DNA of 64,000 bases from Pseudomonas mosselii (GCF_019823065.1 NZ_CP081966.1:186001-250000), one strand, 5' to 3'. Shown: positions 33,780 to 43,579, counted from the stretch's first letter. Program-made: numbers and translations. Notes: a model not told the origin generated them from the sequence alone.

Positions 33780-34167
33780 GCCTGTAATTTACCGTTTGGC
33801 CTGGGGCAAACGGTTTCCCTGCGCTGATCGCGACCCGGGGTTAAAACTTACAAGCCATCGGGTGTTTCTGGTGCTTTGCTTTTTCTGCGAGCGCGCTAGA
33901 ATGCGCGCCGAAGGAAGCTGGACGAGTAGTCCACACACTTCGCTACCCTTTGCTAGGCTTGCCAATAGCCTGTGGCCAGCAAGGGCTCAAACAATTTTGT
34001 CAGGCCTTGCCAGGAGCAGGGCCTGCAGGGTGCCGGGCCCCCCATGAGGGGGTGGACACCCAGGGCAGTGGCCAATCCACGGCCAGTTGAATTTTCACTG
34101 GAGGCTGCCGGTCTACGGCTGCACCGGTCTATAACTAACCTGCTTTTCGCAAGTCATGAGGTAGAAC
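33780..34167 (+). other. Long non-coding region upstream of sutA, probable promoter and structured leader
   Basis: 388 bases without a gene. A possible promoter is TTGCTT (33876-33881) and TAGAAT (33897-33902) with a short 15-base spacer. If used, the sutA mRNA leader would be about 260 nt. The leader contains strong palindromes: CAGGCC...GGCCTG (about 34000-34024), CCCCC-ATGA-GGGGG (34039-34052) and GGCC-N7-GGCC (about 34071-34085). A repeated CCGGTCTA lies near 34110-34132. A structured RNA or a small RNA is possible. Confidence 0.45.
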
Positions 34168-34497
34168 ATGAGCGACGACGATCTGGAAAATGATGACCTC
34201 GAAGTAGGCGACGAAGACGAGGCTGATGACGGCCTTGAAGCGGCCGCTGACGACGGCGCGGAAGACGCCGGCGACGATGACAGCAGCCCGGCTCCTGCGG
34301 CCAAGGGCAAGTCCAAGGCGGCGGTCTCGGTAGACGAGATGCCGAGCATGGAAGCCAAGCAGAAAGAGCGCGATGCGCTGGCCAAGGCGATGGAAGAGTT
34401 CCTGTCGCGCGGTGGCAAGGTGCAGGAAGTGGAGGCCAACGTGGTCGCCGATCCGCCCAAGAAGCCGGACAACAAGTACGGCAGCCGCCCTATCTGA
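34168..34497 (+). CDS. sutA: RNA polymerase-binding transcription regulator SutA
   Basis: A 109-residue protein with a very acidic, disordered N-terminal half (MSDDDLENDDLEVGDEDEAD) and the conserved C-terminal part EAKQKERDALAKAMEEFLSR followed by VVADPPKKPDNKYGSRPI. In P. aeruginosa SutA binds RNA polymerase and raises transcription of housekeeping and ribosomal genes in slow growth. The assignment rests on the near-identical C-terminal sequence as I remember it and on the position next to amtB. The gene is followed by an intrinsic terminator. Confidence 0.88.
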   Translation: MSDDDLENDDLEVGDEDEADDGLEAAADDGAEDAGDDDSSPAPAAKGKSKAAVSVDEMPSMEAKQKERDALAKAMEEFLSRGGKVQEVEANVVADPPKKPDNKYGSRPI

Positions 34498-34514
34498 GTG
34501 GCTGAACGCAAAAA

Positions 34515-34540
34515 AGCCCGCCGTCGCTGCGGGCTTTTTT
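34515..34540 (+). terminator. Intrinsic terminator after sutA, probably bidirectional
   Basis: Stem AGCCCGC-N7-GCGGGCT with a T-run after it and an A-run before it (34510-34514). It can stop transcription of sutA and, from the other side, the HAD gene end at 34612. Confidence 0.92.
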
Positions 34541-34611
34541 GTGCCTGTCAGGTTGGCACGGTCTCTGTAGGAGCATTGCCTGAAGATGTGGGATGGGGAA
34601 TGTGAAGCCAG

Positions 34612-35307
34612 TCAGCGCCAGCGCGACAGCACGTCGGGCAACTGCGACAGCCGCTGAATCTCCGCATCCGGCGCCTGTTCGCCGCTCCAGGGCTTGTGCT
34701 GCGGGTTGAACCATACCGCCCGCAGCCCGGCGCGCTGGGCGCCGGCGATGTCGTCACCCGGATGGTCGCCGACGTGCACCGCCGCCCCTGCGTCCACCTC
34801 ACCGCGCTTCAGCGCTTCGAGGAACGGTGCCGGGTCCGGCTTGCCTATCCCTAGGTCCTCCGCGCACAGCGCGAAGCGGAAGTAGTCCGCCAGGCCGAGC
34901 CTGCGCACGTCGGCATTGCCGTTGGTGACCACGCCGAGGGTGTAGTGATGGCGCAGGATCTCCAGCACCGGCTGCACCTCGGGGAACACCTCGACCTGGT
35001 GCCGGGCATGCAGGAACACCTCGAAGCCCTCGTTGGCCAGCTCCCGGGCGTGCTGTTCGCTGTAGCCGACCTCTTCCAGGGCGTGGAACAGCACCCGTCG
35101 GCGCAGGGCGCTGATGCGGTGCTTGAGGCCCGGTTCGGCCTGCACCAGGCGTTCGCGGATGGCGAACAGGTGCTCGACCGGCACGCCGCCGAGGATCGGC
35201 GCGTTGGCTTCGAGCCAGTCGCGCAGGACGACTTCGGCGCTGGCGATGACCGGCGCGGTGTCCCAGAGGGTGTCGTCCAGGTCGAAGGTGATCAGCTTGA
35301 TGCTCAT
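34612..35307 (-). CDS. HAD-family hydrolase (YjjG/phosphatase-like)
   Basis: A 231-residue haloacid-dehalogenase phosphatase. Motif I is [11 protein letters not shown] (nucleophile Asp9), motif II VVTNGN, and motif III/IV lies in [10 protein letters not shown] ... [13 protein letters not shown]. The C1 cap domain suggests small phosphometabolites such as nucleotides or FMN. The ATG at 35307 overlaps the xerC stop codon (ATGA), so it is the last gene of the lptM-lysA-dapF-DUF484-xerC operon. Substrate unknown. Confidence 0.93.
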   Translation of the reverse strand: MSIKLITFDLDDTLWDTAPVIASAEVVLRDWLEANAPILGGVPVEHLFAIRERLVQAEPGLKHRISALRRRVLFHALEEVGYSEQHARELANEGFEVFLHARHQVEVFPEVQPVLEILRHHYTLGVVTNGNADVRRLGLADYFRFALCAEDLGIGKPDPAPFLEALKRGEVDAGAAVHVGDHPGDDIAGAQRAGLRAVWFNPQHKPWSGEQAPDAEIQRLSQLPDVLSRWR

Positions 35308-36203
35308 GAGTCCGTGTCCTTGCTGCGTTTGGCCCGAGGGTGGGCGCTGTCGTACACCGCAGCCAGGTGCTGGAAGTCCAGGTGGGTGTAGATCTGCGTG
35401 GTGCTGATGTCGGCGTGGCCGAGCATCTCCTGCACCGCGCGCAGGTCCTGGGACGATTCCAGCAGGTGGCTGGCGAAGGAATGGCGAAGCATGTGCGGGT
35501 GCAGGTGCTGGCCGAGCTCGCGCTCGCCGGCGGCCTTGACCCGCAGCTGGATGGCGCGGGGGCCGAGGCGCTTGCCCTGGCGACTGAGGAACACCGCGCC
35601 GTCCCGCGGGCCGGCGATGCCGCGCAGCTTGAGCCACGCCTGCATCGCCTCGCGGGCCTTGCGGCCGACCGGCAGCACGCGGCTCTTGCCGCCCTTGCCG
35701 TGCACCTGTACCAGCCCGGCGGCCAGGTCCAGGTGTTCGAGGTCGAGCCCGGTCAGCTCCGACAGGCGCAGGCCGGACGAGTAGAACAGTTCGAGGATCG
35801 CCTGGTCGCGACGGGCAATGAACTCGTCGTCGACGCCGCCATCGAGCAGTTGCAGGGCACGGTCGGTGTCCAGCACCTTGGGCAGGCGCCGTTCACCCTT
35901 GGGCGGCGCCAGGCCGTTGGCCGGGTCGTGCTGGCAATGGCCTTCGCGGTTGAGGTAGCGGTACAGGCCGCGCACCGCCGAGAGCAAGCGCGCCAGGCTG
36001 CGCGAGGACTGGCCGTGATGGTGCTGACGGGCGACCAGCTGGCGCAACTGCTGGACCTGCAGGGCGCTCCAGCCGGCGATGCCCTGGGTGTTGCAGAATT
36101 CGATGACTTTCTCGAGGTCGCGGCGGTAGGCCAGCAGGGTGTGCTCGGACACCTGGCGCTCGTTGCGCAGGTGAGCGCAATAAGCCTCCAGCTGGCGTTC
36201 CAT
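35304..36203 (-). CDS. xerC: Tyrosine recombinase XerC
   Basis: A 299-residue site-specific recombinase that resolves chromosome dimers at dif with XerD and FtsK. The N-terminal SAM-like domain ([20 protein letters not shown]) is followed by the catalytic domain with Arg in [11 protein letters not shown], Lys in GKGGKSR, HxxR in HPHMLRHSF, His in LGHADIS, and the nucleophile Tyr in TQIYTHLD. Its ATG shares one base with the DUF484 stop codon (TGATG). This position beside dapF is conserved in many gamma-proteobacteria. Confidence 0.96.
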   Translation of the reverse strand: MERQLEAYCAHLRNERQVSEHTLLAYRRDLEKVIEFCNTQGIAGWSALQVQQLRQLVARQHHHGQSSRSLARLLSAVRGLYRYLNREGHCQHDPANGLAPPKGERRLPKVLDTDRALQLLDGGVDDEFIARRDQAILELFYSSGLRLSELTGLDLEHLDLAAGLVQVHGKGGKSRVLPVGRKAREAMQAWLKLRGIAGPRDGAVFLSRQGKRLGPRAIQLRVKAAGERELGQHLHPHMLRHSFASHLLESSQDLRAVQEMLGHADISTTQIYTHLDFQHLAAVYDSAHPRAKRSKDTDS

Positions 36204-36913
36204 CAGCGTACCGAGCGCAGCGTCTGGGTGAAGCGCGGCACCACGCGGCCAAGCACTTCGGCGATGTAGCTGAGGAACAGGGTGCCGACGCTGCTCTTGT
36301 AGTGCTGCGGGTCGCGGCTGCCGATCGCCAGCACGCCGTGCAGGCCCTGGTACTCAAGGGTGGCCACGGCGCTGGAACCGACTTCCTTGTGCTGGGCATC
36401 GCCGAACAGGAAGGCCAGTTCATGCTCGCGCAGGCTGCCGCTGATGGTCTTGCCGCCGCCGATCAGCCCGCCGATGGCCTGCTGCGCCTCGGCCCCGGAT
36501 ACCCAGCGGCCCACGGGCGCGGCGTTCTCGCCGAACAGGATCAGGCTGACGAAGGGCACCTGGAATTCCTGGCGCAGGCTGTCCTCGACCGCCATCACCA
36601 CCTCTTCGAGGGTACCGGCGTCGAGCAGGTCGAGGATCAGCCGGCGGGTCTTGTCGAACAGCCGGTCGTTGTCACGGGCCACGTCCATCAACTGCGACAG
36701 GCGATGGCGCATCTCGATGTTGCGGTCGCGCAGCAGCTTGAGCTGGCGCTCCACCAGCGACACGCTGTCGCCGCGCTGATGGGGGATGCGCTGTTCGAGC
36801 AGCAGCTCGTCGTGCTCGGCGAAGAAGGTCGGGTGGGCGCGCAGGTAGGCGACCACCGCTTCGGCATCGAGCTCTCGGGCCTGCGGGGATGCAACGTTAG
36901 GCTGATCGGTCAT
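36203..36913 (-). CDS. DUF484 family (GAF-like) protein
   Basis: A 236-residue protein with an N-terminal helical part ([39 protein letters not shown]) and a C-terminal GAF-like sensor domain ([14 protein letters not shown] ... [13 protein letters not shown]). Function is not established; the gene regularly lies between dapF and xerC. Both ends are tightly packed: 13 bases after dapF and one base of overlap with xerC. Confidence 0.92.
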   Translation of the reverse strand: MTDQPNVASPQARELDAEAVVAYLRAHPTFFAEHDELLLEQRIPHQRGDSVSLVERQLKLLRDRNIEMRHRLSQLMDVARDNDRLFDKTRRLILDLLDAGTLEEVVMAVEDSLRQEFQVPFVSLILFGENAAPVGRWVSGAEAQQAIGGLIGGGKTISGSLREHELAFLFGDAQHKEVGSSAVATLEYQGLHGVLAIGSRDPQHYKSSVGTLFLSYIAEVLGRVVPRFTQTLRSVR

Positions 36914-36926
36914 GGCGGATACTCGC

Positions 36927-37757
36927 TTAGAGACGAACTTGTCCTTCGAACACGCGGACGGCGGGGCCGGTCATCAGCACCGGCTTGCCGGGGCCGGCCC
37001 ACTCGATGCTCAGGCGGCCGCCCGGCAGGTCGATGGTCACCGGCGAGTCCATCCAGCCCTGGCTGATCGCCGCCACGGCCGCGGCGCAGGCGCCGGTACC
37101 GCAGGCCTGGGTCTCGCCGGCGCCACGCTCCCATACCCGCAGGTTGGCGCGGTGGCGGTCGACCACCTGGATGAAGCCTGCATTGACCCGCTGCGGGAAG
37201 CGCGGGTGATGCTCGATCTTCGGGCCCAGCTCATGGACCGGCGCACTGCGCACGTCGTCGACGCGCAGTACCGAATGCGGGTTGCCCATGGACACCGCGG
37301 CGATCTGGTGCACCTGGCCATCGACTTCCAGCGCATAGCTGATGGCCTGCTCGTCGGCGATGAACGGGATCTCGGCCGGGGCGAAGCGTGGCGGCCCCAT
37401 GTCGACGCAGATCTGGCCGTCGTTGCGCACATCGAGCTCGATGATGCCGCCCTTGGTCTCGACGCGAATGCGCTTCTTGGCCGTCAGGCGCTTGTCCAAT
37501 ACGAAGCGAGCGAAGCAGCGCGCGCCGTTGCCGCACTGCTCGACTTCGGAGCCGTCGGCATTGAAGATCCGGTAGCGGAAATCCACATCCGGGTTATTCG
37601 GCGCCTCGACGATCAGCAGTTGGTCGAAGCCGATACCGGTGTTGCGGTCGCCCCATTGCTTGGCGTGCTTGGGTTGGATGTGCGCGTGCTGGCTGACCAG
37701 GTCGAGGACCATGAAGTCGTTGCCCAGCCCGTGCATCTTGGTGAAACGCAGCAGCAT
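36927..37757 (-). CDS. dapF: Diaminopimelate epimerase
   Basis: A 276-residue enzyme that interconverts LL- and meso-diaminopimelate, the precursor of lysine and peptidoglycan. The two catalytic cysteines are in [11 protein letters not shown] and [10 protein letters not shown]. The ATG at 37757 gives the standard [20 protein letters not shown]; the frame is open beyond it into the lysA end. lysA ends 4 bases upstream, so the two consecutive pathway steps are co-expressed. Confidence 0.97.
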   Translation of the reverse strand: MLLRFTKMHGLGNDFMVLDLVSQHAHIQPKHAKQWGDRNTGIGFDQLLIVEAPNNPDVDFRYRIFNADGSEVEQCGNGARCFARFVLDKRLTAKKRIRVETKGGIIELDVRNDGQICVDMGPPRFAPAEIPFIADEQAISYALEVDGQVHQIAAVSMGNPHSVLRVDDVRSAPVHELGPKIEHHPRFPQRVNAGFIQVVDRHRANLRVWERGAGETQACGTGACAAAVAAISQGWMDSPVTIDLPGGRLSIEWAGPGKPVLMTGPAVRVFEGQVRL

Positions 37758-37761
37758 GGGC

Positions 37762-39009
37762 TCACTCCGGCAGCAGGCTTTCGCCGGCGAACAATTCGGC
37801 GACGGTCTCGCGGCGACGCACTTCGAAGGCCAGGTCGCCATCGACCAGCACTTCGGCGCAACGGCCACGGGTGTTGTAGTTGGAGCTCATGACGAAACCA
37901 TAGGCGCCCGCCGAGCGGACGGCCAGCAGGTCGCCCTCGGCCAGGTCCAGCACGCGGTCCTTGCCCAGGAAGTCGCCGGTTTCGCAGATCGGGCCGACCA
38001 GGTCGTAGGCCCGGCCTTCACCTTCGCGGGGCTTGACCGCGCTGACGTCCATCCAGGCCTGGTACAAGGCGGGACGGATCAGGTCGTTCATGGCCGCATC
38101 GATGATGGCGAAATCCTTGTGCTCGGTGTGCTTGAGGTATTCCACGCGGGTCAGCAGCACGCCGCCGTTGGCGACGATGTAGCGGCCCGGCTCGAACACC
38201 AGGGCCAGGTCGCGCTCGCCGACGCGCTCGCGAATGGCGGCGATGTAGTCGGCCAGCAGCGGTGGTTGCTCGTCGCGGTAGCGCACGCCGACACCGCCGC
38301 CGAGGTCCAGGTGGCGCAGGTGGATGCCGCACTTGGCCAGGCGGTCGACCAGCACCAGCAGGCGGTCGAGGGCGTCGAGGAAGGGCTCGACGGTGGTCAG
38401 TTGCGAGCCGATGTGGCAGTCGACGCCGACCACATCCAGGTTCGGCAACTGCGCGGCACGCACGTAGATAGCCTCGGCGTCGGCGATGGCGATGCCGAAC
38501 TTGTTCTCTTTGAGACCGGTGGAAATGTACGGATGGGTGCCGGCGTCGACGTCCGGGTTCACGCGTAGCGAAACCGGGGCCGTCTTGCCCATTTCGGCGG
38601 CAACGACCTGGAGGCGCTCGAGCTCGTCGGTGGACTCGACGTTGAAGCAGTGCACGCCCACTTCCAGAGCGCGGCGCATGTCGTCACGGGTCTTGCCGAC
38701 CCCGGAGAACACCACGCGATCGGCGCGCCCGCCGGCGGCCAGGACGCGCTCCAGCTCACCGCCGGAGACGATGTCGAAGCCTGCGCCGAGGCGCGCCAGC
38801 AGGTTCAGCACGCCCAGGTTGGAGTTGGCCTTGACCGCGAAGCAGACCAAGTGCTCGACCCCTTGCAGGGCGTCGGTATAGCTGCGGTACTGGGCCTCGA
38901 TATGGGCGCGCGAGTACACGTAGGTGGGCGTGCCGAAGCGTTCGGCGATCGCCGTCAGGGCCACCCCTTCCGCGAACAGCTCGCCGCCGCGGTAGTTGAA
39001 TGCGTCCAT
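37762..39009 (-). CDS. lysA: Diaminopimelate decarboxylase
   Basis: A 415-residue PLP enzyme that converts meso-diaminopimelate to L-lysine. The PLP lysine is in CFAVKANSN (about residue 60), the glycine loop in DLGGGVGV, and the active-site cysteine region in [10 protein letters not shown]. It is of full length for the family, starts [20 protein letters not shown], and is 9 bases from lptM. Confidence 0.97.
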   Translation of the reverse strand: MDAFNYRGGELFAEGVALTAIAERFGTPTYVYSRAHIEAQYRSYTDALQGVEHLVCFAVKANSNLGVLNLLARLGAGFDIVSGGELERVLAAGGRADRVVFSGVGKTRDDMRRALEVGVHCFNVESTDELERLQVVAAEMGKTAPVSLRVNPDVDAGTHPYISTGLKENKFGIAIADAEAIYVRAAQLPNLDVVGVDCHIGSQLTTVEPFLDALDRLLVLVDRLAKCGIHLRHLDLGGGVGVRYRDEQPPLLADYIAAIRERVGERDLALVFEPGRYIVANGGVLLTRVEYLKHTEHKDFAIIDAAMNDLIRPALYQAWMDVSAVKPREGEGRAYDLVGPICETGDFLGKDRVLDLAEGDLLAVRSAGAYGFVMSSNYNTRGRCAEVLVDGDLAFEVRRRETVAELFAGESLLPE

Positions 39010-39018
39010 GGGATTTCC

Positions 39019-39225
39019 TTACTGCGCGGGCGACTCTTCTGGCTGCTCTTGCGGCTGCACCAGCACCGGTTGCGGCTGGACAGGCTTGGCATGCTGGTGC
39101 GATTTGCGCGGGCCTTTGCCGTCCTTGCCGTCTTCAGGCAGGTACAGGGGGCCTTTCTGACCGCAGGCCGAAACGAGGCAGGCAACCGCGACCAGCGCCG
39201 CGAGGGAGGAAATCAGGCGTTTCAT
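39019..39225 (-). CDS. lptM: LPS translocon-associated lipoprotein LptM (LppL/YifL-like)
   Basis: A 68-residue lipoprotein. The signal peptide MKRLISSLAALVAVACLVSAC ends in a lipobox with Cys21, followed by the hallmark GQKGPLYLP. In E. coli LptM supports LptD maturation; the Pseudomonas homologue has long been called lppL. The C-terminus is Pro/Gln-rich. AAGGA lies upstream of ATG 39225. It is the first gene of the lysA-dapF operon and divergent from cyaY. Confidence 0.92.
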   Translation of the reverse strand: MKRLISSLAALVAVACLVSACGQKGPLYLPEDGKDGKGPRKSHQHAKPVQPQPVLVQPQEQPEESPAQ

Positions 39226-39432
39226 GGGTGAAATCCTTGGAAATATGCAGTATTGCGCCCGAGTATACCGAGCGCCCACCTGATTGCCTATGCAAGGGTC
39301 AGCCCCGCTCGGCGGGCATGGGCGACCGAAGGACATGCGGCTTTTTCTTACCGCGATTAGCTTGTAGCTTGAGGCGTTCGCCCTTATCGTGCCCGGCTTG
39401 CGTGTGTACAGCCATTTTTCGAGGTCCCTGCA

Positions 39433-39765
39433 ATGAGTTTGAGCGAAGCGCGTTTCCACGACCTGGTCGATGCGACCCAACAGGCCCTGGAAGACCTGTT
39501 CGATGAAAGCGGCATGGACCTGGACATGGAGAACTCCGCCGGCGTTCTCACCGTCAAGTTCGACAACGGCAGCCAGCTGATCTTCAGCCGCCAGGAGCCG
39601 CTGCGCCAGCTGTGGCTGGCGGACAAGTCCGGCGGCTTCCACTTCGACTACGACGAAGAGAGCGGCAAATGGGTCTGTGAGAAGAGCGAAGAACTGCTGG
39701 GCGAGATGCTCGAGCGCATCGTCTGGGAACGCGCCGGCGAGAAGCTGGACTTCGACGAGATCTGA
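39433..39765 (+). CDS. cyaY: Frataxin-like iron protein CyaY
   Basis: A 110-residue frataxin. Acidic N-terminal helix (SEARFHDLVDATQQALEDLFDE) and the beta sheet LTVKFDNGSQLIFSRQEPLRQLWLADKSGGFHF (shown in parts: VKFDNGSQLIF, QLWLADKSGGFHFDY) are typical. It binds iron and modulates iron-sulfur cluster assembly. The DUF1289 gene follows with a one-base gap. Confidence 0.96.
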   Translation: MSLSEARFHDLVDATQQALEDLFDESGMDLDMENSAGVLTVKFDNGSQLIFSRQEPLRQLWLADKSGGFHFDYDEESGKWVCEKSEELLGEMLERIVWERAGEKLDFDEI

Positions 39766-39766
39766 G

Positions 39767-39985
39767 ATGAGCGACCTGCCCCGGCCACCCAAGCCGCTCT
39801 ACAGCAACGTGAGCCCGGCGGTGCCATCACCTTGTATCAGCATATGTCGGCTGGATGAGCACAAGGTCTGCACCGGCTGTCACCGCCATGTCGAGCATAT
39901 CCGCGAGTGGCGCTCGGCCGATGACGAGCGGCGCCGGCAGATCTGCCGCGAGGCGCTGGCCCTGAAATCGCGAGCACCGGCATAG
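39767..39985 (+). CDS. DUF1289 small cysteine-rich protein
   Basis: A 72-residue protein. The core SPCISICRLDEHKVCTGCHR has four cysteines spaced CxxxC...CxxC, consistent with metal binding, and matches DUF1289 (often annotated as Fe-S or zinc protein). Function is unknown. It starts one base after the cyaY stop codon (TGAGATG), so the two genes are co-translated, which fits an iron-related role by context only. Confidence 0.85.
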   Translation: MSDLPRPPKPLYSNVSPAVPSPCISICRLDEHKVCTGCHRHVEHIREWRSADDERRRQICREALALKSRAPA

Positions 39986-40033
39986 GCACAACGAAGGTGT
40001 GGGCTTGAGTATTTGCCCCGCTGTGGTAGTGTC

Positions 40034-40091
40034 AGGGTCTGCGTCGATGACGCCACAGTATTTTGCAAACCCCGCCCTTGGGCGGGGTTTT
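40034..40091 (+). ncRNA. Candidate small RNA ending in a perfect intrinsic terminator
   Basis: A possible promoter (TTGAGT near 40005-40010, TAGTGT about 16 bases later) precedes a 58-base segment. It holds a GCGTC-GAT-GACGC hairpin and ends in AACCCCGCCC-TT-GGGCGGGGTTTT (40068-40091). The unit could be a short sRNA or a terminated leader of the rnk operon. No match to a named RNA family is claimed. Confidence 0.4.
40068..40091 (+). terminator. Intrinsic terminator between DUF1289 and rnk
   Basis: Perfect 10-base stem AACCCCGCCC/GGGCGGGGTT around TT, followed by a T-run. It lies 80 bases after the DUF1289 stop codon. Confidence 0.9.
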
Positions 40092-40141
40092 GCTTTATCT
40101 GCCTGTTGAAAATTGCCTGTTCAAAGGAGTCTGACTGGATC

Positions 40142-40552
40142 ATGAGCACCAAGCCTTCCCTCATCCTCACCCGCTTGGACGTGCAGCGTCTCGAGCGCCT
40201 GCTCGACGACCTCGATGAAAGCACCCCAGGTGTGCTCGCCCTGCAGGACGAGCTGGACCGTGCCGAGCAGGTGGTCGGGCATGAAGAGGTGCCGGCCGGC
40301 GTGGTGACCATGAATTCGCGGGTGCACTGCCGAGAGAGTGCCAGCGGCAAGGATTACCACCTGACCCTGGTGTACCCGAAGGATGCCGGCCCCGAGGGCA
40401 ACGTATCGATTCTTGCGCCGATCGGCTGCGCCCTGCTCGGCCTGTCGGTGGGCGACCAGATCGACTGGCCGGCGCCGGGCGGCAAGACCCTCAAGCTGGA
40501 GCTGCTGGCGGTCGAGTACCAGCCGGAGGCGGCAGGGGATTTCGATCTCTGA
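40142..40552 (+). CDS. rnk: Nucleoside diphosphate kinase regulator Rnk
   Basis: A 136-residue protein with an N-terminal helical part (LTRLDVQRLERLLDDLDEST) and a GreA/GreB-like C-terminal domain (VTMNSRVHCRESASGKDYHL, ILAPIGCALLGLSVGDQIDW). Rnk was described in P. aeruginosa as a regulator of NDP kinase and alginate synthesis, and in E. coli it binds RNA polymerase. ATG 40142 is the start; the AGGAG site is about 12 bases away, which is somewhat distant. The gene is convergent with cyaA. Confidence 0.93.
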   Translation: MSTKPSLILTRLDVQRLERLLDDLDESTPGVLALQDELDRAEQVVGHEEVPAGVVTMNSRVHCRESASGKDYHLTLVYPKDAGPEGNVSILAPIGCALLGLSVGDQIDWPAPGGKTLKLELLAVEYQPEAAGDFDL

Positions 40553-40597
40553 TACTGCGCATTCCCCTGTAGGAGCGGCCCGTCAACGCCGAGAGAG

Positions 40598-43462
40598 TCA
40601 GGGCTCCAGCCGCGCCTGCAACTGTTCCAGCCCATCGTTGAGCGCCTGCTCCAGCTCGCGCTTGTAGCGCAGGTACAGGCTGGTGGACCCCTGCTCGTCC
40701 TCCAGCAGCTCGGACAGGTCGAGGTCGGTGATGTAGCAGCGGTAACGGCCGCTGCTGCGCCGCTGGCCCAGGATCTGCCGGGCGACCACGGCATACAGCT
40801 GGTCGCCATGCTCCAGTTCGGAAAACTCCTGCTGGTCGCAGTAGAGCGTGACATGCACCCCGTCGCCGGTACCCGCCTGGAGGATCGCCTGGACCTCGTA
40901 GTAGGCCTGGTTCTGGCTGTCCATTGGCGTCTGTCGCGGCTCCAGGCTGCGTGCCTTGCCGAGGCCAGATGGCAGCAACTGGTAGTAGAGGATATCCAGC
41001 GACGCCAGCGGCAGGCTGTCCAGGGGCAGTTGGGCATCGCGGCGCATCAGCATCGATTGCAGGAAGCGTTGCAGCGGCAGCAGCAGGTGCTGCTCGTCCT
41101 GCAGCGGCAGCCGTTGCTGCCAGAGCGCGTTGTGCTCGTCGAGCACATACAGGTCGGCCCAGCCTTCGAACAGCCGGTAGAACACCTGGATACAGCCGGG
41201 GCGGCCCTGGGCCAGGACCAGCGGCAGGTCATGGTCCTGCAGGGCATGGGCGTCCAGGTGCAGCGGGCTGTAGCGGCTGCGCTCCTCGCCGAGGGCCGCC
41301 AGCACCGCGTCGTGGTCGGCGAGGCTGGCCAGGGTGATCTGCCCGGGCTGCAGGTCGAGGATGTGGGTGTGCTGGGCCACCTGCAGCAGGTAGCGGTGAT
41401 TCAGGCCCTGGTCGAGCAGCAGCTGCACGGTGTCGAAGATGTCCTCGACCCGTTGGCTGATAGCCTGGGCGCGGTTGTGGCAGTAGCAGCGCACCCGCAC
41501 CCGCGGGCGGTGGCTGCGCAGGCCCAGGCTGTTGAGGAAGTCGCGCAGGCAGCGCACCAGCGCATGCTCGCCATCGTAGCGCTGCACCAGGACCTCGTTC
41601 CAGCTGTTGAGGGTGATCTGGTCGAGGGTCAGCACCAGGTTCTCGCGCACCCCGGCGTAGCTCAGCGAGTCGGTGCGCTCGGTGGTCATCAGGATGTTCA
41701 GGTCGCGGTGATGGCGCAGCGGATCGACCCCGACATTCACCAGCAGCAGGATCTCGTCGGCCACGCTCGGTTGCAGCAGGCGCACCTCGCTGACCGTTTC
41801 CAGGGGCAGGGGGATGCTCTGTTGCAGGCTGCCGATCAGGTTGAACAGCTCGAACTCGCTCAGGTCGCTGGCGCCAGGGTGCAGGGCCAGGCGTGTGCCG
41901 CTGTCGATCACGCCGTTGCGATGGGCCCAGGTGAGCAGCTCGAGCAGTTCGCGGCAGCGCTTGATCGGGCTGAAGTGCTCCCACTCGTGCACGCCGAGGT
42001 TGCCGTTGTACAGGCCCCAGTGGTGGGTGCCCGGCTCCTTGCGGTTGGGCGAGTGCACCAGGGTCAGGGTGTCTTCGGCCAGGTCCGGGGCGATGCCCGG
42101 GTTGATCACCTCGATCTTGCCGGCCCGTCGCTCGAAGGCGGCGTACAGGCGCCGGCCGAGGACGTTGAGGTCGCGCTGGTCGGCGCGGCTGTTGGCGTTC
42201 TGCTGGCGGGCGAACTGGGTCAGGAAGCGGTAGCTGTGGTTCAGCTCGGCCACCAGCTCGCGGCGCTCGACCGCCACCTGGCGCACTTTCCACTGGCTGC
42301 GGCTGTCGAGCAACGCCAGCTGGCGCTCGTCCCAGCCCCATTCCTCGGTCAGGCGCCCGAGCAGCTGGCGCTGCCAGCCGCCGCTGCGGGTGCGGCCCAG
42401 GTCGCTTAGCTTCTTGTTCACTTTCAGGTACAGGCTGCGCCGCACCAGCTCCAGGCGCGTCGATTCGCCACGCTGAAGCAGGTAGCGTTCGATGCGCCGG
42501 TAGACCATGACGTAGGGGTCGAGCTCGTCCAGGTCCAGCTGGTTGGCGAACACGGCCTGCTTGTAATCCAGGCTCAGGCAGCGCACCTGCGGGTGTTCGC
42601 TGGCGTAAGCTTCGGTGAGCAGCAGCTTGAGCAGCGATTTGTAGGGCGAGTCGATGCCCTTGAACAGCTGCCACAGCCCAGCACCGACATACTCGCCAGG
42701 CGGTATGTGCGCCAGGTTGCCGAGGTCCAGGGCGTCGGTGATGCGGATGAAGCGCTTGGCCAGCAGGGTCTGGGTAAAGTCCCGGTAGTTATGCTCCTGG
42801 TACACCGGCACCAGCCACCACAGCGGCGTACGCCCGGCCAGCCAGATGGCGGTGCGGTAGAACTCGTCGAGCAGCAGGTAGTGCTGGGTGGTGCCGCAGT
42901 CGTCGGAGCTGAGCTGGCTGTCGCGCTCGCCCCGGACGAAGCCGCGTGGCTCGATCAGGAACAGGTGCGCCTCGGCGCCCTGGCTGGCGGCCCAGGCTTC
43001 GAGCAGCTGGCATTTGCGGCGCAGGTCGGCCAGGGCCTGCTCGTCCAGGTCGGGGGCGTGGCAGACCCAAAGGTCCATGTCACTCTGCTCGGCCTGAGCC
43101 AGGGTGCCCAGGCTGCCCATCAGGAACAGGCCGTGGATTGGTTGCTGCGGCTTGCCGTGGCGCGGTTTGTAGGTGAACGAGCGGGTCAGGCGCTGGGCCT
43201 CGGCCAGCAGGTCGCTGTCGGGCTCGAAGCCGGATACGCCGGCGGGGGTGGTGCCCGACACATAGCCCGGCAACAGCGGGTGATTGACGTGGAAGAACAG
43301 CGGCAACAGGGTGAGGACCAGTTGCTGGCGCGTGGACAGCCCTTCCATGGCCCGTGCCAGGCGGCCCTGGTTGATCTTCAGGAAGCGCGCGCGCAGCTTG
43401 GACAGCTCCTTACGGTCGATGCCTTGGTCGAGATCGGGGCGGATTTCATGGGGGTGGTACAT
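40598..43462 (-). CDS. cyaA: Class I adenylate cyclase
   Basis: A 954-residue cyclase of the enterobacterial class I. The N-terminal catalytic region (nucleotidyltransferase type) contains FLMGSLGTLAQAEQSDMDLW with the Gly-Ser and Asp-x-Asp metal residues, and LVPVYQEHNYRDFTQTLL. The longer C-terminal half is the regulatory domain. It makes cAMP for Vfr/CRP-type signalling. The start ATG 43462 gives MYHPHEIRPDLDQGIDRKE. The length and its position near rnk and cyaY match the conserved Pseudomonas order. Confidence 0.95.
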   Translation of the reverse strand: MYHPHEIRPDLDQGIDRKELSKLRARFLKINQGRLARAMEGLSTRQQLVLTLLPLFFHVNHPLLPGYVSGTTPAGVSGFEPDSDLLAEAQRLTRSFTYKPRHGKPQQPIHGLFLMGSLGTLAQAEQSDMDLWVCHAPDLDEQALADLRRKCQLLEAWAASQGAEAHLFLIEPRGFVRGERDSQLSSDDCGTTQHYLLLDEFYRTAIWLAGRTPLWWLVPVYQEHNYRDFTQTLLAKRFIRITDALDLGNLAHIPPGEYVGAGLWQLFKGIDSPYKSLLKLLLTEAYASEHPQVRCLSLDYKQAVFANQLDLDELDPYVMVYRRIERYLLQRGESTRLELVRRSLYLKVNKKLSDLGRTRSGGWQRQLLGRLTEEWGWDERQLALLDSRSQWKVRQVAVERRELVAELNHSYRFLTQFARQQNANSRADQRDLNVLGRRLYAAFERRAGKIEVINPGIAPDLAEDTLTLVHSPNRKEPGTHHWGLYNGNLGVHEWEHFSPIKRCRELLELLTWAHRNGVIDSGTRLALHPGASDLSEFELFNLIGSLQQSIPLPLETVSEVRLLQPSVADEILLLVNVGVDPLRHHRDLNILMTTERTDSLSYAGVRENLVLTLDQITLNSWNEVLVQRYDGEHALVRCLRDFLNSLGLRSHRPRVRVRCYCHNRAQAISQRVEDIFDTVQLLLDQGLNHRYLLQVAQHTHILDLQPGQITLASLADHDAVLAALGEERSRYSPLHLDAHALQDHDLPLVLAQGRPGCIQVFYRLFEGWADLYVLDEHNALWQQRLPLQDEQHLLLPLQRFLQSMLMRRDAQLPLDSLPLASLDILYYQLLPSGLGKARSLEPRQTPMDSQNQAYYEVQAILQAGTGDGVHVTLYCDQQEFSELEHGDQLYAVVARQILGQRRSSGRYRCYITDLDLSELLEDEQGSTSLYLRYKRELEQALNDGLEQLQARLEP

Positions 43463-43579
43463 TGCGCACTCAGGCAGGCCGGGGGAGCACTGGCGAGTTT
43501 AGCCTGAGTGGGGCGCTCGGATAAGGGGTTGCTGGGTTTTTGACGTCAGATTTGCAGCGCCTGTGCAAGCCATCGACGG

